Assembly (NCBI RefSeq): GCF_900115195.1
Contig: NZ_FOVO01000024.1
Location: forward strand, 1 to 60,213
Reading direction: 5' to 3'
DNA length: 60,213 nt
From: Xenorhabdus japonica
GTDB lineage: Bacteria; Pseudomonadota; Gammaproteobacteria; Enterobacterales; Enterobacteriaceae
The notes under the pieces are model-generated. The model made no database searches. It was not told where the DNA came from and saw nothing but the letters and a program-made list of their open reading frames with translations. Positions 51,332-60,213 of this stretch are shown here, in pieces; the stretch's first letter is position 1; every line of letters starts with the position of its first letter. Made by a program: the position numbers and the translations under genes.

Positions 51332-51883
51332 ATGAACGAATTTTCTATAGTTTGCCGCATATTAGGAATATTGTTTAACCGAGCACCACAAGATCCTGTT
51401 CTACAACCTGTGATTGCTGTGATTGCTATGATTGCTGAGGGAAAATTGAAACAAGCGTGGCCTTTAGAACAGGATGAGTTGTTGGATAGGTTACAGCAAA
51501 ACAGTGAGTTATCGGTGATTGAAGCCAATTATCATGCTTTGTTCACTGGAGAGTCTGCGAGCGTGGCAATTTGCCGTTCTGATTATACCGATAAGGATGA
51601 AAGTGAAGTACGTGAGTTTTTAGTGGAGCGGGGCATGCCTTTGTCTGATACTCCTGCTGATCAGTTTGGCTCCTTATTGTTGGCTGCATCGTGGTTGGAA
51701 GATCAGGCCGCAGAGGATGAAGTTCAAGCCCAGATTGCGTTGTTTGATGAGTATTTGTTACCTTGGTGTGGGCAATTTCTTGGTAAAGTTGAAGCCCATG
51801 CACCTAGCTGTTTTTATCGAACTCTGGCGATTGTTGCCCGCGAAGCATTGCAGGCGTTACGTGAAGAATTAGAATCTGAGTGA
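51332..51883 (+). CDS. ycdY: TorD/DmsD-family chaperone YcdY
   Basis: 183 aa, all-helical TorD family: MNEFSIVCRILGILFNR, WPLEQDELLDRLQ and ERGMPLSDTPADQFGSLLLA closely follow E. coli YcdY. YcdY is the chaperone that activates the zinc phosphatase YcdX, whose gene is missing between ghrA and ycdY here, so its client must be elsewhere or absent. Confidence 0.88.
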   Translation: MNEFSIVCRILGILFNRAPQDPVLQPVIAVIAMIAEGKLKQAWPLEQDELLDRLQQNSELSVIEANYHALFTGESASVAICRSDYTDKDESEVREFLVERGMPLSDTPADQFGSLLLAASWLEDQAAEDEVQAQIALFDEYLLPWCGQFLGKVEAHAPSCFYRTLAIVAREALQALREELESE

Positions 51884-52028
51884 CAACGTCACGCTGTTTG
51901 TATTTCTATTTTTTTGTATTTATCGTGTTAAATAAATAAGTTAATCGATAACAATTAGTAAATAATGAGTAAAAAATAAGGGCAGGAGATTAAATAACTT
52001 GCCTTTATTATTTCATTGGTAATAAAAA

Positions 52029-52274
52029 TTATTTATTAACCGAACTAATAACTAATGCACCAGGTTTAGTATCCAATCTTTTAACTGATTTTGACGCAGC
52101 AGCTTTAGTTTTGCTTTTGTCTTGGCTCAAAACATAAATCGGATTAGTATCAAAAAATCTACTTAAAGAAGTATTCAGATAAGGGATCAGTGTCTTAATT
52201 TATGTGGCAGTTGATTCTGGCGTAGTTTTGTCGTCGACGATTTCTGGTTCCTTAAGGAAAATAGTGCCTTTTTC
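52029..52274 (-). pseudogene. Unrecognised ORF remnant with internal stop
   Basis: On the minus strand: GTIFLKEPEIVDDKTTPEST, a TAA at 52200-52202, then IKTLIPYLNTSLSRFFDTNP and ...DTKPGALVISSVNK to a TAA at 52029. The sequence is protein-like with no start codon. Not recognised. Confidence 0.4.
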
Positions 52275-52317
52275 CTATGGCATAATAAGTTCAATGCATG
52301 ATTAATGTTTGTCAATA

Positions 52318-53523
52318 TTAATATTTACTAATGATGATAGGCTCAATCTTCTTTTGATTGAGTTGGCGATGAAGAGCATAAATAGTGATTAAGCCCGCTA
52401 GCCCCAGTAAAAGCCATGGTAATTGCGGCATATTCAAAGCCCGGCCTGTATCATAGAGCCATCCACCACCGATATAACCCAACGCACCCCCCAATGCCAG
52501 CCCCAGTCGGCTGAAGCCCATGTAACTGCCGCGTGCGCGTGGATCGGTCAGTGAAGCACTCAGTGTTTCACGTGCAGGATCTGCGGTCACTAAGCCCAAA
52601 TAAAACAGACAAATTAGGCTGAATAGGAGGTGCAATTGATTAATCCAACCAATTGGGAACATACATATGCTCATTAAAAACAGACCTGCCATGAGCCGTT
52701 GTTCCTGTCGGAAATGTTTCTCACTCCAACGTGCAATAGGATACAGCAGAGTCAGTGATATCGCGGCTTCAATGGCATACATCCACTTAACGGCAGTATG
52801 TGAACTGGAAATTTCATGGATAATAATGGGGAACATCAACATGACTTGTACAGACAGAACAAAATAACCCGTCAACGTCAGCACATAGTAAAAGAACCGA
52901 CGATCTTTAATAACGCGTCCTATATCTTCTTTGATAGGTGTTCGGCTGGTTGAAATGCGGTATGCAGGCAGAAGCCATGCGTTAATGAATGCTGCCAGCA
53001 CAAAAATAGCTGAACCAATCCAGCAAACGATATTGAAATTATATTGCAATAACCAGCTTCCTATCAGTGCACCGATCACAGCTCCGGCGCTGTCTTGCAT
53101 TATTAAAAGTGAATAAAAGCGCCCTCGTTCATGGGGACGGGTTAATTTAATGACCAGTGCAGCTCTTGGGGGATCAAATAATGTTCCGCCTAATCCAGAT
53201 AGAATGCAGGAAAGGAATAATATCCAAGGCTCAGATGCCAGAGCCATCAGGGCGAAACCCACCGCACGAAGTAGCATTCCGGTAACAATCATCGGCTTGG
53301 CACCGAATCTATCCGCAATCGCGCCACCAAAAATGCCCAGTCCTTGTTGTACAAGTTGCCGCAAGCCCAGAGCGAAACCGACAATAACGGCAGCCCAGCC
53401 AAGTTGCTCGACGAAACGAATTGAAATTAAGGGAAAAACAACAAAAAATCCTAAAACAACTAATAAATTATCGAACAAAAGAAAATATTTACCCAAGCTA
53501 CGTGCTTGTGAAACTAATGACAT
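52318..53523 (-). CDS. mdtH: MFS multidrug efflux transporter MdtH
   Basis: 401 aa, 12 predicted membrane helices. [20 protein letters not shown], the MFS motif [12 protein letters not shown] and [20 protein letters not shown] match MdtH of enterics. Drug/proton antiporter of the inner membrane. Divergent from rimJ as in E. coli. Confidence 0.93.
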   Translation of the reverse strand: MSLVSQARSLGKYFLLFDNLLVVLGFFVVFPLISIRFVEQLGWAAVIVGFALGLRQLVQQGLGIFGGAIADRFGAKPMIVTGMLLRAVGFALMALASEPWILFLSCILSGLGGTLFDPPRAALVIKLTRPHERGRFYSLLIMQDSAGAVIGALIGSWLLQYNFNIVCWIGSAIFVLAAFINAWLLPAYRISTSRTPIKEDIGRVIKDRRFFYYVLTLTGYFVLSVQVMLMFPIIIHEISSSHTAVKWMYAIEAAISLTLLYPIARWSEKHFRQEQRLMAGLFLMSICMFPIGWINQLHLLFSLICLFYLGLVTADPARETLSASLTDPRARGSYMGFSRLGLALGGALGYIGGGWLYDTGRALNMPQLPWLLLGLAGLITIYALHRQLNQKKIEPIIISKY

Positions 53524-53698
53524 TTTGCACCATCTAAATATGAAAAAACAAATATGAATTTTTTGTTATTTTGGACTTAATTTAAGTATTAAGGTAGAGG
53601 GAATATAGATGATATTTTTTTATCGTCGAAGATGATAAAAAATTCCGTAAGCGTTAAATTACTTAAAAATGTATCAACGTAAAATATCAGGAGAAATC

Positions 53699-54286
53699 AT
53701 GTTTGGTTATCGTTCTACATCCCCCAAGATTTGCTTTATTACGGATAGAATGGTTGTTCGTGTGGTGTATGAACGGGATGCTTATAGGCTGGCTGAATAT
53801 TATGCAGAAAATAAAGATTTTCTTAAGCCGTGGGAGCCGACAAGAGATGGTAGTTTTTATCAACCTTCTGGATGGACAAATAGGTTGAGTTATATTGCGG
53901 AATTGCAACGGCAGGGAGCTACATTTAATTTCTTGTTATTGGATTCTAATGAAAATGAAGTGATGGGGGTTGCTAATTTCACTAATGTTGTACGAGGAGC
54001 GTTTTATTCCTGTTACCTTGGTTATTCTTTGGGAGAAAAATGGCAGGGGCAAAGTCTAATGTATGAAGCGTTGCAACCGGCAATCCGTTATATGCAGCGT
54101 TACCAGAAAATGCACCGAATTATGGCTAATTACATGCCACATAATCATCGCAGTGGGAATTTACTTAAGAAGCTCGGTTTTGAACGGGAAGGTTACGCTA
54201 AGAATTATTTAATGATTGATGGAGTCTGGCAAGATCATGTGCTGACATCCTTGATTGATGATTTATGGAGTAATGCGAGTTTATGA
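53699..54286 (+). CDS. rimJ: Ribosomal protein uS5 (RpsE) alanine N-acetyltransferase
   Basis: 195 aa from ATG 53699 (AGGAG upstream); the frame extends 10 codons more without support. [59 protein letters not shown] and [20 protein letters not shown] closely follow E. coli RimJ. GNAT fold. Confidence 0.95.
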   Translation: MFGYRSTSPKICFITDRMVVRVVYERDAYRLAEYYAENKDFLKPWEPTRDGSFYQPSGWTNRLSYIAELQRQGATFNFLLLDSNENEVMGVANFTNVVRGAFYSCYLGYSLGEKWQGQSLMYEALQPAIRYMQRYQKMHRIMANYMPHNHRSGNLLKKLGFEREGYAKNYLMIDGVWQDHVLTSLIDDLWSNASL

Positions 54287-54307
54287 GTTTGTCAGGACGG
54301 GCTTGGA

Positions 54308-55256
54308 TTATGTAGGTGTTGTTGAAAGAGTTGGTATTGTTGAAAGACTTGCAATGAATTCGGATATAGACTGTGGGCGTTCTGAAGGATTGATTGCTAG
54401 AGCAGTGTCAATCGCATGTAGAAACGATAAGGAATACCCTGTTGGGCGCAGTTTTGTCAAGGGCTGATAACAATCTTTCAGATTGCGTACAATACTAACA
54501 GGGGGAGGCTTACCCAAAATTAAAGTGTATAGCACAGCCCCCAACGCATAGATATCTGTCCAGGGCCTTGTTGGTTTTTTTCATTAGCTGTGTACTGTTC
54601 AATGGGGCTAAAGCCGGAACGGATGGTTATTTCGGTATCATCAGACAAGCATTTTGTCGTTTTGTGGATAGAGCCAAAATCCAATAATATTGGTGATTGA
54701 TTATCCTGAATTAAAATATTGTCTAAAGAAATATCGTAGTGTAAATAATTTTTTTGATGGAGTGCATCAAGTGCATCCAATAAAGGAAACAGTATCTGAC
54801 AAAGCCAATTTTCATTGATGAGATGCGAATATTTTACTCCCAATTTATTTAATGTCATTCCTTTATAAAAGGGAGTTGCTATATAGGCCGTGCAGTTTTG
54901 TTGCCAAAAGCGTAGAAAACATGGGAGGCTGGGATGTTCAAAACAGGACATAAGGTGTGCTTCTCGGGTAAAGTTTTGTAATCCAGTATAAAACCGATTC
55001 TTTGACTCTTTTTCTCGTAATTTTAGCTTCATATCCTGTTGGCGTATGACAAAAGAGAGGGGCATATATTCTTTGATAGCAATATTTTGTTTAAGGTTAT
55101 GATCCCAAACACGATACACGATACACGATACACGATACTACCTCTGCTTGTGCCGATAACTTCTTCGATTTCAAATTCATTGAGACAATGCCCAATCGGA
55201 AGAGGGTGAATAAAGTCAATGCTGCCGGCGGCATGATTCTTTTGAAAGTTCTGCAA
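54308..55256 (-). pseudogene. Ser/Thr protein kinase, frameshifted twice
   Basis: Hanks-type kinase in three frames. N-terminal part (LPIGHCLNEFEIEEVIGTSR, then GSIVYRV) is thrown out of frame by the 7-bp repeat at 55110-55137. The next part has the ATP-binding Lys in IAIKEYMP, the catalytic loop HYDISLDNIL (HRD changed to HYD, Asp and Asn kept), LLDFGS and SGFSPIEQY. A one-base deletion near 54562 then shifts the frame; the end (DIYALGAVLYTLILGKPPP to RPQSISEFIASL) is in a third frame. Kinases of this LPxG...EFEI type often belong to secretion-system control. It takes the place of yceH-mviM of E. coli. Confidence 0.85.
55110..55137 (-). repeat. Heptanucleotide tandem repeat CACGATA x4 in the kinase pseudogene
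   Basis: Four perfect copies of CACGATA (plus strand) lie in the N-terminal part of the kinase frame. Each copy gained or lost shifts the frame by one base; two or five copies would join the upstream GSIVYRV to the downstream WDHNLKQNIAIKEY in one frame, whereas the four present do not. Confidence 0.9.
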
Positions 55257-56006
55257 TTGGATAACCTCTTGGTTATATAGCTAATCCGTGAATTGAAATT
55301 GGAACTTGCCATGCTTGAGAGATACCTGAAGTTGATAATTTTGTTTATCGTTTACATTGGAAAAAAGCAGTTGCTGGTTGATTTGTAGTAGCTTGGTGAT
55401 CATATTTTGCTTTCCACCATATAACGTTTCGGTAATACAAAAAGAGTCATGTTGAGTTAAACATAATGTTTAATATTTGTAATCTGTGAAAGTTATTTCG
55501 TTTAAGAAATATGTAAGTTTATTTTTTATCATTTAAATTAATTTAATTAGTCCAGATAGTCATATGTTATTAAGTAATATTTTTTCAAAGGGCAAGAGTT
55601 TGATTGTCACTATAAATGGTTGAAATATGTTTATTCAAACTTATTTTTAAGATAGCAATGTATAACTTATTATGTGAATCCAAGTCTTTTTTTATCTGTG
55701 AATATTTTTTCTTTATGGGATATATAAATTTTTTTTTGATAATGTGAATTATTACTCTAAGAGTATGTGGTGTTCTGGGAAGAGGATGCATTTGGTAAGA
55801 GATTAACGGGGATGATGAGTAATATCCGGTTATCAAAAAAATAATATCTTGTAAAATCATTTGGTTGTATGTAGATTATTCACAATTCTTTTCAACTTTG
55901 GAATGAATGGAACTCATTGACATACAACAACATTATCTTGATTTATTGGCTTAATGCTTTTATATCTCTTATGTTCATTTCATAAAAATCAATTTTAGAA
56001 AATATC
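55257..56006. other. 750-bp region between the kinase remnant and murJ
   Basis: AT-rich, no convincing gene. A 91-codon minus-strand frame at 55585-55860 lacks a ribosome-binding site and protein-like composition. It may hold decayed remains of yceH/mviM or of the kinase operon, but nothing is recognisable. Confidence 0.4.
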
Positions 56007-57542
56007 ATGAATTTACTGAAATCACTGGCAGCGATTAGCTCAATGACAATGTTCTCCCGCGTTCTGGGCTTTATTCGTGATGCCATCATTGCTCGTATAT
56101 TTGGTGCTGGCATGACAACGGATGCCTTTTTCGTTGCCTTCAAACTACCTAATTTACTGCGCCGTATTTTTGCTGAGGGCGCTTTTTCACAAGCATTTGT
56201 TCCTATCCTTGCTGAATATAAAAACCAGCAGGGAGATGAAGCGACACGTACCTTTATTGCGTATGTATCAGGGATGCTGACGCTGGTTTTGGCGGTAATA
56301 ACGGTGACAGGCGTGATTGCTGCGCCTTGGATTATCTATGTGACAGCGCCGGGTTTTACGGATACACCAGATAAGCTTGCTTTAACGAGCGATCTGCTCA
56401 GAATTACGTTTCCCTATATTTTTTTGATATCTTTGGCTTCCTTGGCGGGAGCAGTGCTCAATACGTGGAATCGCTTTTCTGTACCTGCCTTTGCCCCGAC
56501 ATTGCTTAATATCAGCATGATCGTCTTTTCGCTGTTTGTGTCACCTTATTGTAATCCTCCTGTGATGGCACTAGGTTGGGCTGTGATAGCAGGCGGTATT
56601 TTGCAATTGGCTTATCAACTTCCTCACCTGAAAAAAATAGGTATGCTGGTGTTGCCGCGGGTTTCTTTTCGGGACAGTGGTGTCTGGCGTGTTATACGTC
56701 AGATGGGGCCAGCTATTTTTGGGGTTTCAGTCAGTCAGATTTCATTGATCATTAATACTATTTTCGCCTCATTTTTAGTCTCTGGCTCAGTGTCATGGAT
56801 GTATTATGCTGATCGTTTAATGGAGTTACCTTCGGGGGTATTGGGGGTGGCATTAGGTACAATCCTGCTACCTTCACTGGCAAAAAGTTTTTCTAGTGGA
56901 AATCACGAGGAATACAGGCGATTAATGGATTGGGGATTGCGCCTTTGCTTTTTGTTGGCTTTGCCTTGTGCGGTCGCGTTAGGGATTTTGGCGAAACCAT
57001 TGACAGTGTCACTTTTTCAATACGGTAATTTTTCTACTCTTGATGCAGAAATGACGCAAAGGGCGTTAATCGCTTACTGCTTTGGTTTAATGGGATTGAT
57101 TGTGGTTAAAATCCTCGCTCCAGGTTTTTATGCTCGGCAGGATATTAAAACGCCCGTTAAGATTGCGATTGCGACGTTGATTTTAACTCAGTTAATGAAT
57201 CTTGTTTTTATTGGCCCATTGAAACATGCGGGTTTGGCACTTTCTATCGGTTTAGCTGCCTGCTTCAATGCCAGTATGCTTTATTGGCAATTGCGTAAGC
57301 GTGAGATCTTTAAGCCATTGGCAGGATGGGGAGTTTTCCTGCTGAAACTGGTCGTGGCAATTGCGGTAATGGTCGGGGTGTTACTGGCAATGTTGTGGGT
57401 AATGCCGGCTTGGGAGCAGGACAATATGGCATGGCGCCTGCTACGGTTAATGGGAGTTGTCATCGCGGGGGCTGGTAGTTATTTTACTGCATTGGCTTTG
57501 ATGGGTTTCCGATTGAAGGATTTCGCTCATCGGGGATTATAG
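56007..57542 (+). CDS. murJ: Lipid II flippase MurJ
   Basis: 511 aa, identical in length to E. coli MurJ (MviN). [20 protein letters not shown] and [20 protein letters not shown] are the family start; 14 predicted membrane helices of the MOP superfamily. Flips lipid-linked peptidoglycan precursor across the inner membrane; essential. Confidence 0.96.
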   Translation: MNLLKSLAAISSMTMFSRVLGFIRDAIIARIFGAGMTTDAFFVAFKLPNLLRRIFAEGAFSQAFVPILAEYKNQQGDEATRTFIAYVSGMLTLVLAVITVTGVIAAPWIIYVTAPGFTDTPDKLALTSDLLRITFPYIFLISLASLAGAVLNTWNRFSVPAFAPTLLNISMIVFSLFVSPYCNPPVMALGWAVIAGGILQLAYQLPHLKKIGMLVLPRVSFRDSGVWRVIRQMGPAIFGVSVSQISLIINTIFASFLVSGSVSWMYYADRLMELPSGVLGVALGTILLPSLAKSFSSGNHEEYRRLMDWGLRLCFLLALPCAVALGILAKPLTVSLFQYGNFSTLDAEMTQRALIAYCFGLMGLIVVKILAPGFYARQDIKTPVKIAIATLILTQLMNLVFIGPLKHAGLALSIGLAACFNASMLYWQLRKREIFKPLAGWGVFLLKLVVAIAVMVGVLLAMLWVMPAWEQDNMAWRLLRLMGVVIAGAGSYFTALALMGFRLKDFAHRGL

Positions 57543-57567
57543 TAATTAATAAATATTTATAATATTA

Positions 57568-57599
57568 GCTGCCCAATTATTCTATGGGCAGCTTTTTTT
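57568..57599 (+). terminator. murJ terminator
   Basis: 8-bp stem GCTGCCCA / TGGGCAGC followed by seven T. Confidence 0.92.
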
Positions 57600-58167
57600 C
57601 TTTGCTGTAGGTGATATTGAGTTATGGAATCTATTTTTTAATAGAATAGGTTAATTACGTGTCATCATTTTTCCACAGAGTTTATACCAATGATATATTC
57701 ATGGTGCTGGTGTATACCTGCCTTGCTGTATTCATTATGTTTTTTAATAAATCCGTAACCGTATGAAAATAAGAGATGTCACTGCTATTGGGATAATTTA
57801 AATAACTAATAAACAAAGCTATATAAACAAAATGAATTTCTTTAAGAAATTATAATTGCAATGAATTGGTTTAAATAAACTTAGAATTAAGGACGAAAAT
57901 ATTCCATTTTTTCCTCATCTTAGAGAAAGATTTTTTAAGGGTGATTTAGTATATGGTTTAAATGATAAGAGAAGGGAATATGTTAATAATAACCCTAGAT
58001 TTGCAGATGCTAAAGTTCACTTATAGTGAAGGAAAATATCCACTAATGTTTATTGATAATTATTTAACTCCCTATAGTAAGGCAATATATAAATAACAAA
58101 AAGCTTATTTTTTGTGATGCCAGATAATTAGTTTAACTGAATGAAATGAGAATAAAAATGAAGAAAC
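57600..58167. other. Intergenic region murJ-argS
   Basis: About 570 bp. The only protein-like element is the fragment at 57865-58026; the rest is AT-rich without recognisable sites. Confidence 0.4.
57865..58026 (+). pseudogene. Unrecognised ORF fragment
   Basis: Frame IGLNKLRIKDENIPFFPHLR ... VYGLNDKRREYVNNNPRFAD ends at TAG 58024. Protein-like, with no start codon; probably the tail of a lost gene. Confidence 0.3.
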
Positions 58168-58193
58168 ACTGGCGTAAAAAATTTTACGCCAGT
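58168..58193 (-). terminator. Hairpin downstream of argS
   Basis: Perfect palindrome ACTGGCGTAAAA / TTTTACGCCAGT around AA, about 30 bp after the argS stop codon; the T-tract on the minus strand is weak. Confidence 0.7.
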
Positions 58194-58221
58194 CTATGAA
58201 TGAGGTTGTATATCTGAATAA

Positions 58222-59952
58222 TTACATCCGTTCTACAGTCTGGATACCCAAAGTATCTAAACCTTGCTTCAAAGTTTTCGCTGTCAGTAGTGCCAATTTC
58301 AGGCGGCTCTGACGCAGTTCTTCGTTATCAGCACTTAAGATCGGGCAATGTTCATAGAAGCCGGAGAACAGGCCTGCCAAATCATACAAATAAGAACACA
58401 TCACATGAGGTGTCCCTTCACGAGCTGCGCTGGTGATAGTCTCTTCAAATTGCAGTAAACGAGTTGCCAGAGCCTGTTCACGTTCTTCGTTTAGAATAAC
58501 TGGCAGTGCCAGGCTGTTTTCATCAATTTCTGCACGCTTGAAGATAGAATTTACACGGGTATAAGCATATTGCATATAAGGTGCAGTGTTACCTTCAAAG
58601 GCGAGCATGTTATCCCAGTCAAATACATAGTCGGTAGTACGGCTTTTGGAAAGATCCGCGTATTTCACTGCACCGATACCTACAGCGTTGACGACTTTTT
58701 TCAGCTCGTCCTCTGGTATATCCGGGTTTTTCTCGCGGATTAGGGCGTCTGCGCGCTCAATGGCCTCATCTAATAAATCAGACAATCTTACTGTACCACC
58801 TGCACGGGTTTTAAATGGCTTGCCATCTTTGCCCAACATCATGCCGAACATATGATGCTCAAGTGACATGGATTCAGGAATGTAACCCGCTTTGCGTACT
58901 ATTGACCAGGCTTGCATCAGATGTTGGTGCTGGCGTGAATCGATGTAGTAAAGAACGCGGTCTGCATGCAGGACTTCATGACGGTATTTGGCACAAGCGA
59001 TATCGGTGGTGGTATAAAGATAACCGCCATCTTTTTTCTGGATGATAACACCCATTGGTTCGCCTTCTTTGTTCTTGTACTCATCAAGGTAAACCACGAT
59101 AGCACCGTCACTCTCAACGGCAAGCCCACGTTGTTTTAGATCTGCAACAACGCCGGACAGCATATCGTTATACAGGCTTTCACCCATGACATCTTTTTCT
59201 GTCAGGGTCACATTCAGGCGGCCATAGGTTTCCTGATTCTGTGACATAGTGATATCAACCAGTTTACGCCACATAGCACGGCAGTATTCATCACCACCTT
59301 GCAGTTTCACTACGTAGCTACGGGCGCGAACAGCAAATTCTTCATCTTCATCGTAAGTTTTCTTCGCTTCACGGTAGAAGGCTTCCAAATCCGCTAATGC
59401 CATGTCACTGGCATCTTCATTCTGAACTTTTTCCAGATAGGCAATCAGCATTCCGAACTGAGTTCCCCAGTCACCAACATGGTTGGCCCGGATGACCTTG
59501 TGGCCCAGAAATTCGAGGGTACGCACAGCTGCATCGCCGATAATTGTGGAGCGAATGTGCCCAATATGCATTTGTTTTGCAACGTTCGGTGCGGAATAGT
59601 CGACAACGATAGTTTGTGGTTCCACCGGAGTGATGCCCAGTTTTTCACTTTTCAATGCGGTTTCGATATTGGCAGCAATCCACGCTTTATCCAGAAAAAT
59701 ATTGATAAAACCGGGACCAGCGATCTCAACTTTGCTGGCAATTCCTTGCAGACTCAGCAAACTGACGACTTTTTCTGCCAATTGTCGGGGGGGTATGCCC
59801 ACTTTTTTAGCTGCCGCCATGACACCGTTCGCTTGGTAGTCACCAAACTGAGCTTTTGCAGATTGACGAACGTGAGCTTCACTGTCAGTTGGAGCACCAG
59901 CCGCAATCAGCGCATGACTGATTTTTTCTGAAAGAATTGCCTGAATATTCAC
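58222..59952 (-). CDS. argS: Arginyl-tRNA synthetase
   Basis: 576 aa, the normal length. N-terminal Add-1 domain, class I signature HIGHIRS in [20 protein letters not shown], the KMSKS-equivalent region [20 protein letters not shown], and the anticodon-binding DALR domain ending ...LGIQTVERM. Charges tRNA-Arg. Confidence 0.97.
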   Translation of the reverse strand: MNIQAILSEKISHALIAAGAPTDSEAHVRQSAKAQFGDYQANGVMAAAKKVGIPPRQLAEKVVSLLSLQGIASKVEIAGPGFINIFLDKAWIAANIETALKSEKLGITPVEPQTIVVDYSAPNVAKQMHIGHIRSTIIGDAAVRTLEFLGHKVIRANHVGDWGTQFGMLIAYLEKVQNEDASDMALADLEAFYREAKKTYDEDEEFAVRARSYVVKLQGGDEYCRAMWRKLVDITMSQNQETYGRLNVTLTEKDVMGESLYNDMLSGVVADLKQRGLAVESDGAIVVYLDEYKNKEGEPMGVIIQKKDGGYLYTTTDIACAKYRHEVLHADRVLYYIDSRQHQHLMQAWSIVRKAGYIPESMSLEHHMFGMMLGKDGKPFKTRAGGTVRLSDLLDEAIERADALIREKNPDIPEDELKKVVNAVGIGAVKYADLSKSRTTDYVFDWDNMLAFEGNTAPYMQYAYTRVNSIFKRAEIDENSLALPVILNEEREQALATRLLQFEETITSAAREGTPHVMCSYLYDLAGLFSGFYEHCPILSADNEELRQSRLKLALLTAKTLKQGLDTLGIQTVERM

Positions 59953-59991
59953 CGTATTACCTTAAGTTACGCACAAAAGCCCCTGCATTAG

Positions 59992-60036
59992 AACTATTCA
60001 AATAAGAATTATGCAAATAAAAACTATGCAAATACT
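59992..60036. repeat. 15-bp imperfect tandem repeat upstream of argS, three units
   Basis: AACTATTCAAATAAG, AATTATGCAAATAAA and AACTATGCAAATACT follow one another 40 bp upstream of the argS start, in its probable promoter region. Confidence 0.75.
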
Positions 60037-60144
60037 TTCAAGCGTGTGAGTTATGAGAAAATAACGAGTTTTATACCATATTCAGCATCCTGCATGCTAC
60101 CATCAGCCACCTCTGGTATAGGGCAAACGGGTCTAATTTATACA

Positions 60145-60174
60145 GATGAAAATCCCACTGTCAGGATTTTCATC
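60145..60174. terminator. Hairpin near the right edge
   Basis: 11-bp stem GATGAAAATCC / GGATTTTCATC with an 8-base loop; presumably ends a gene lying beyond the window. Confidence 0.6.
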
Positions 60175-60213
60175 ATATAGCCATTATCCCAGCCAGCCTT
60201 CTGGCGCTTAGTC

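Noticed and set aside
55585-55860. 91-codon minus-strand ORF in the kinase-murJ interval
   Set aside because: Ile/Lys-rich translation of AT-rich DNA, no ribosome-binding site, no recognisable motif.

Overview
The window looks like a chromosomal segment of an insect- or nematode-associated member of the Morganellaceae, most likely Xenorhabdus or Photorhabdus. The evidence is a run of housekeeping genes in classic enterobacterial order (ychF, pth, ychH, then prs, ispE, lolB, hemA, prfA, prmC, sirB1, kdsA; later ghrA, ycdY, mdtH, rimJ, murJ and argS), an AT-rich composition, and interspersed host-interaction genes. The genus is inferred from gene content; no species marker was identified.

Layout. 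0-1.2 kb: an IS630-type transposase lacking its C-terminus, abutting the 3' third of an omptin (OmpT-like) outer-membrane protease gene. 1.7-9.1 kb: a giant inverse autotransporter (invasin/intimin family, about 2,460 aa) with a long chain of Ig-like repeats. 9.3-13.6 kb: a minus-strand operon of a TAXI-type TRAP solute-binding protein, a fused TRAP permease and L-2-hydroxyglutarate oxidase, suggesting uptake plus oxidation of a C5 hydroxy-acid. 13.8-18.2 kb: an alpha/beta hydrolase, a Tat-exported amidohydrolase and a frameshifted M60 (enhancin-like) metalloprotease flanked by two related hairpins. 18.3-20.7 kb: ychF, pth and ychH. 20.7-25.1 kb: two paralogous GDSL-esterase autotransporters, sitting where E. 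coli has dauA. 25.7-33.6 kb: prs-ispE-lolB diverging from hemA-prfA-prmC-sirB1-kdsA; ispE carries an in-frame 18-bp tandem repeat.

33.7-40.6 kb is the largest accessory block: a Nit1C-type nitrilase cluster (nitH, nitF, nitE, nitD, nitC, nitB, and a divergent sigma-54 activator nitA), the cluster known from cyanide-assimilating bacteria. Here it is decaying: nitH, nitF and nitC each carry a single frameshift, nitG is absent, and a deletion has removed the divergent nitA-nitB promoter together with the 5' ends of both genes. Next come a small orphan ORF, a displaced dauA (SLC26 transporter), a collapsed ynbC-ynbD remnant and a WYL-regulator/VOC-domain fusion protein (to 46.0 kb).

46.3-50.1 kb is a degraded integrative islet beside two identical tRNA-Ser(GGA) genes. 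It holds a DUF6622-like gene with two stop codons, an integrase remnant, a translationally coupled pair that looks like a secreted toxin plus DUF3969-type immunity protein, phage virion and spanin (Rz/Rz1) remnants, and a 58-aa secreted cysteine-rich peptide gene. 50.3-60.2 kb returns to core genes (ghrA, ycdY, mdtH, rimJ, murJ, argS), with a Ser/Thr kinase pseudogene, containing a 7-bp tandem repeat, between rimJ and murJ.

Overall the window alternates conserved core operons with accessory blocks in decay: at least eight recognisable genes are broken by frameshift, nonsense mutation, insertion or deletion. The best candidates for undescribed functional systems are the coupled secreted toxin/immunity pair, the small cysteine-rich peptide, the TAXI-TRAP/LhgO operon and the WYL-VOC fusion.
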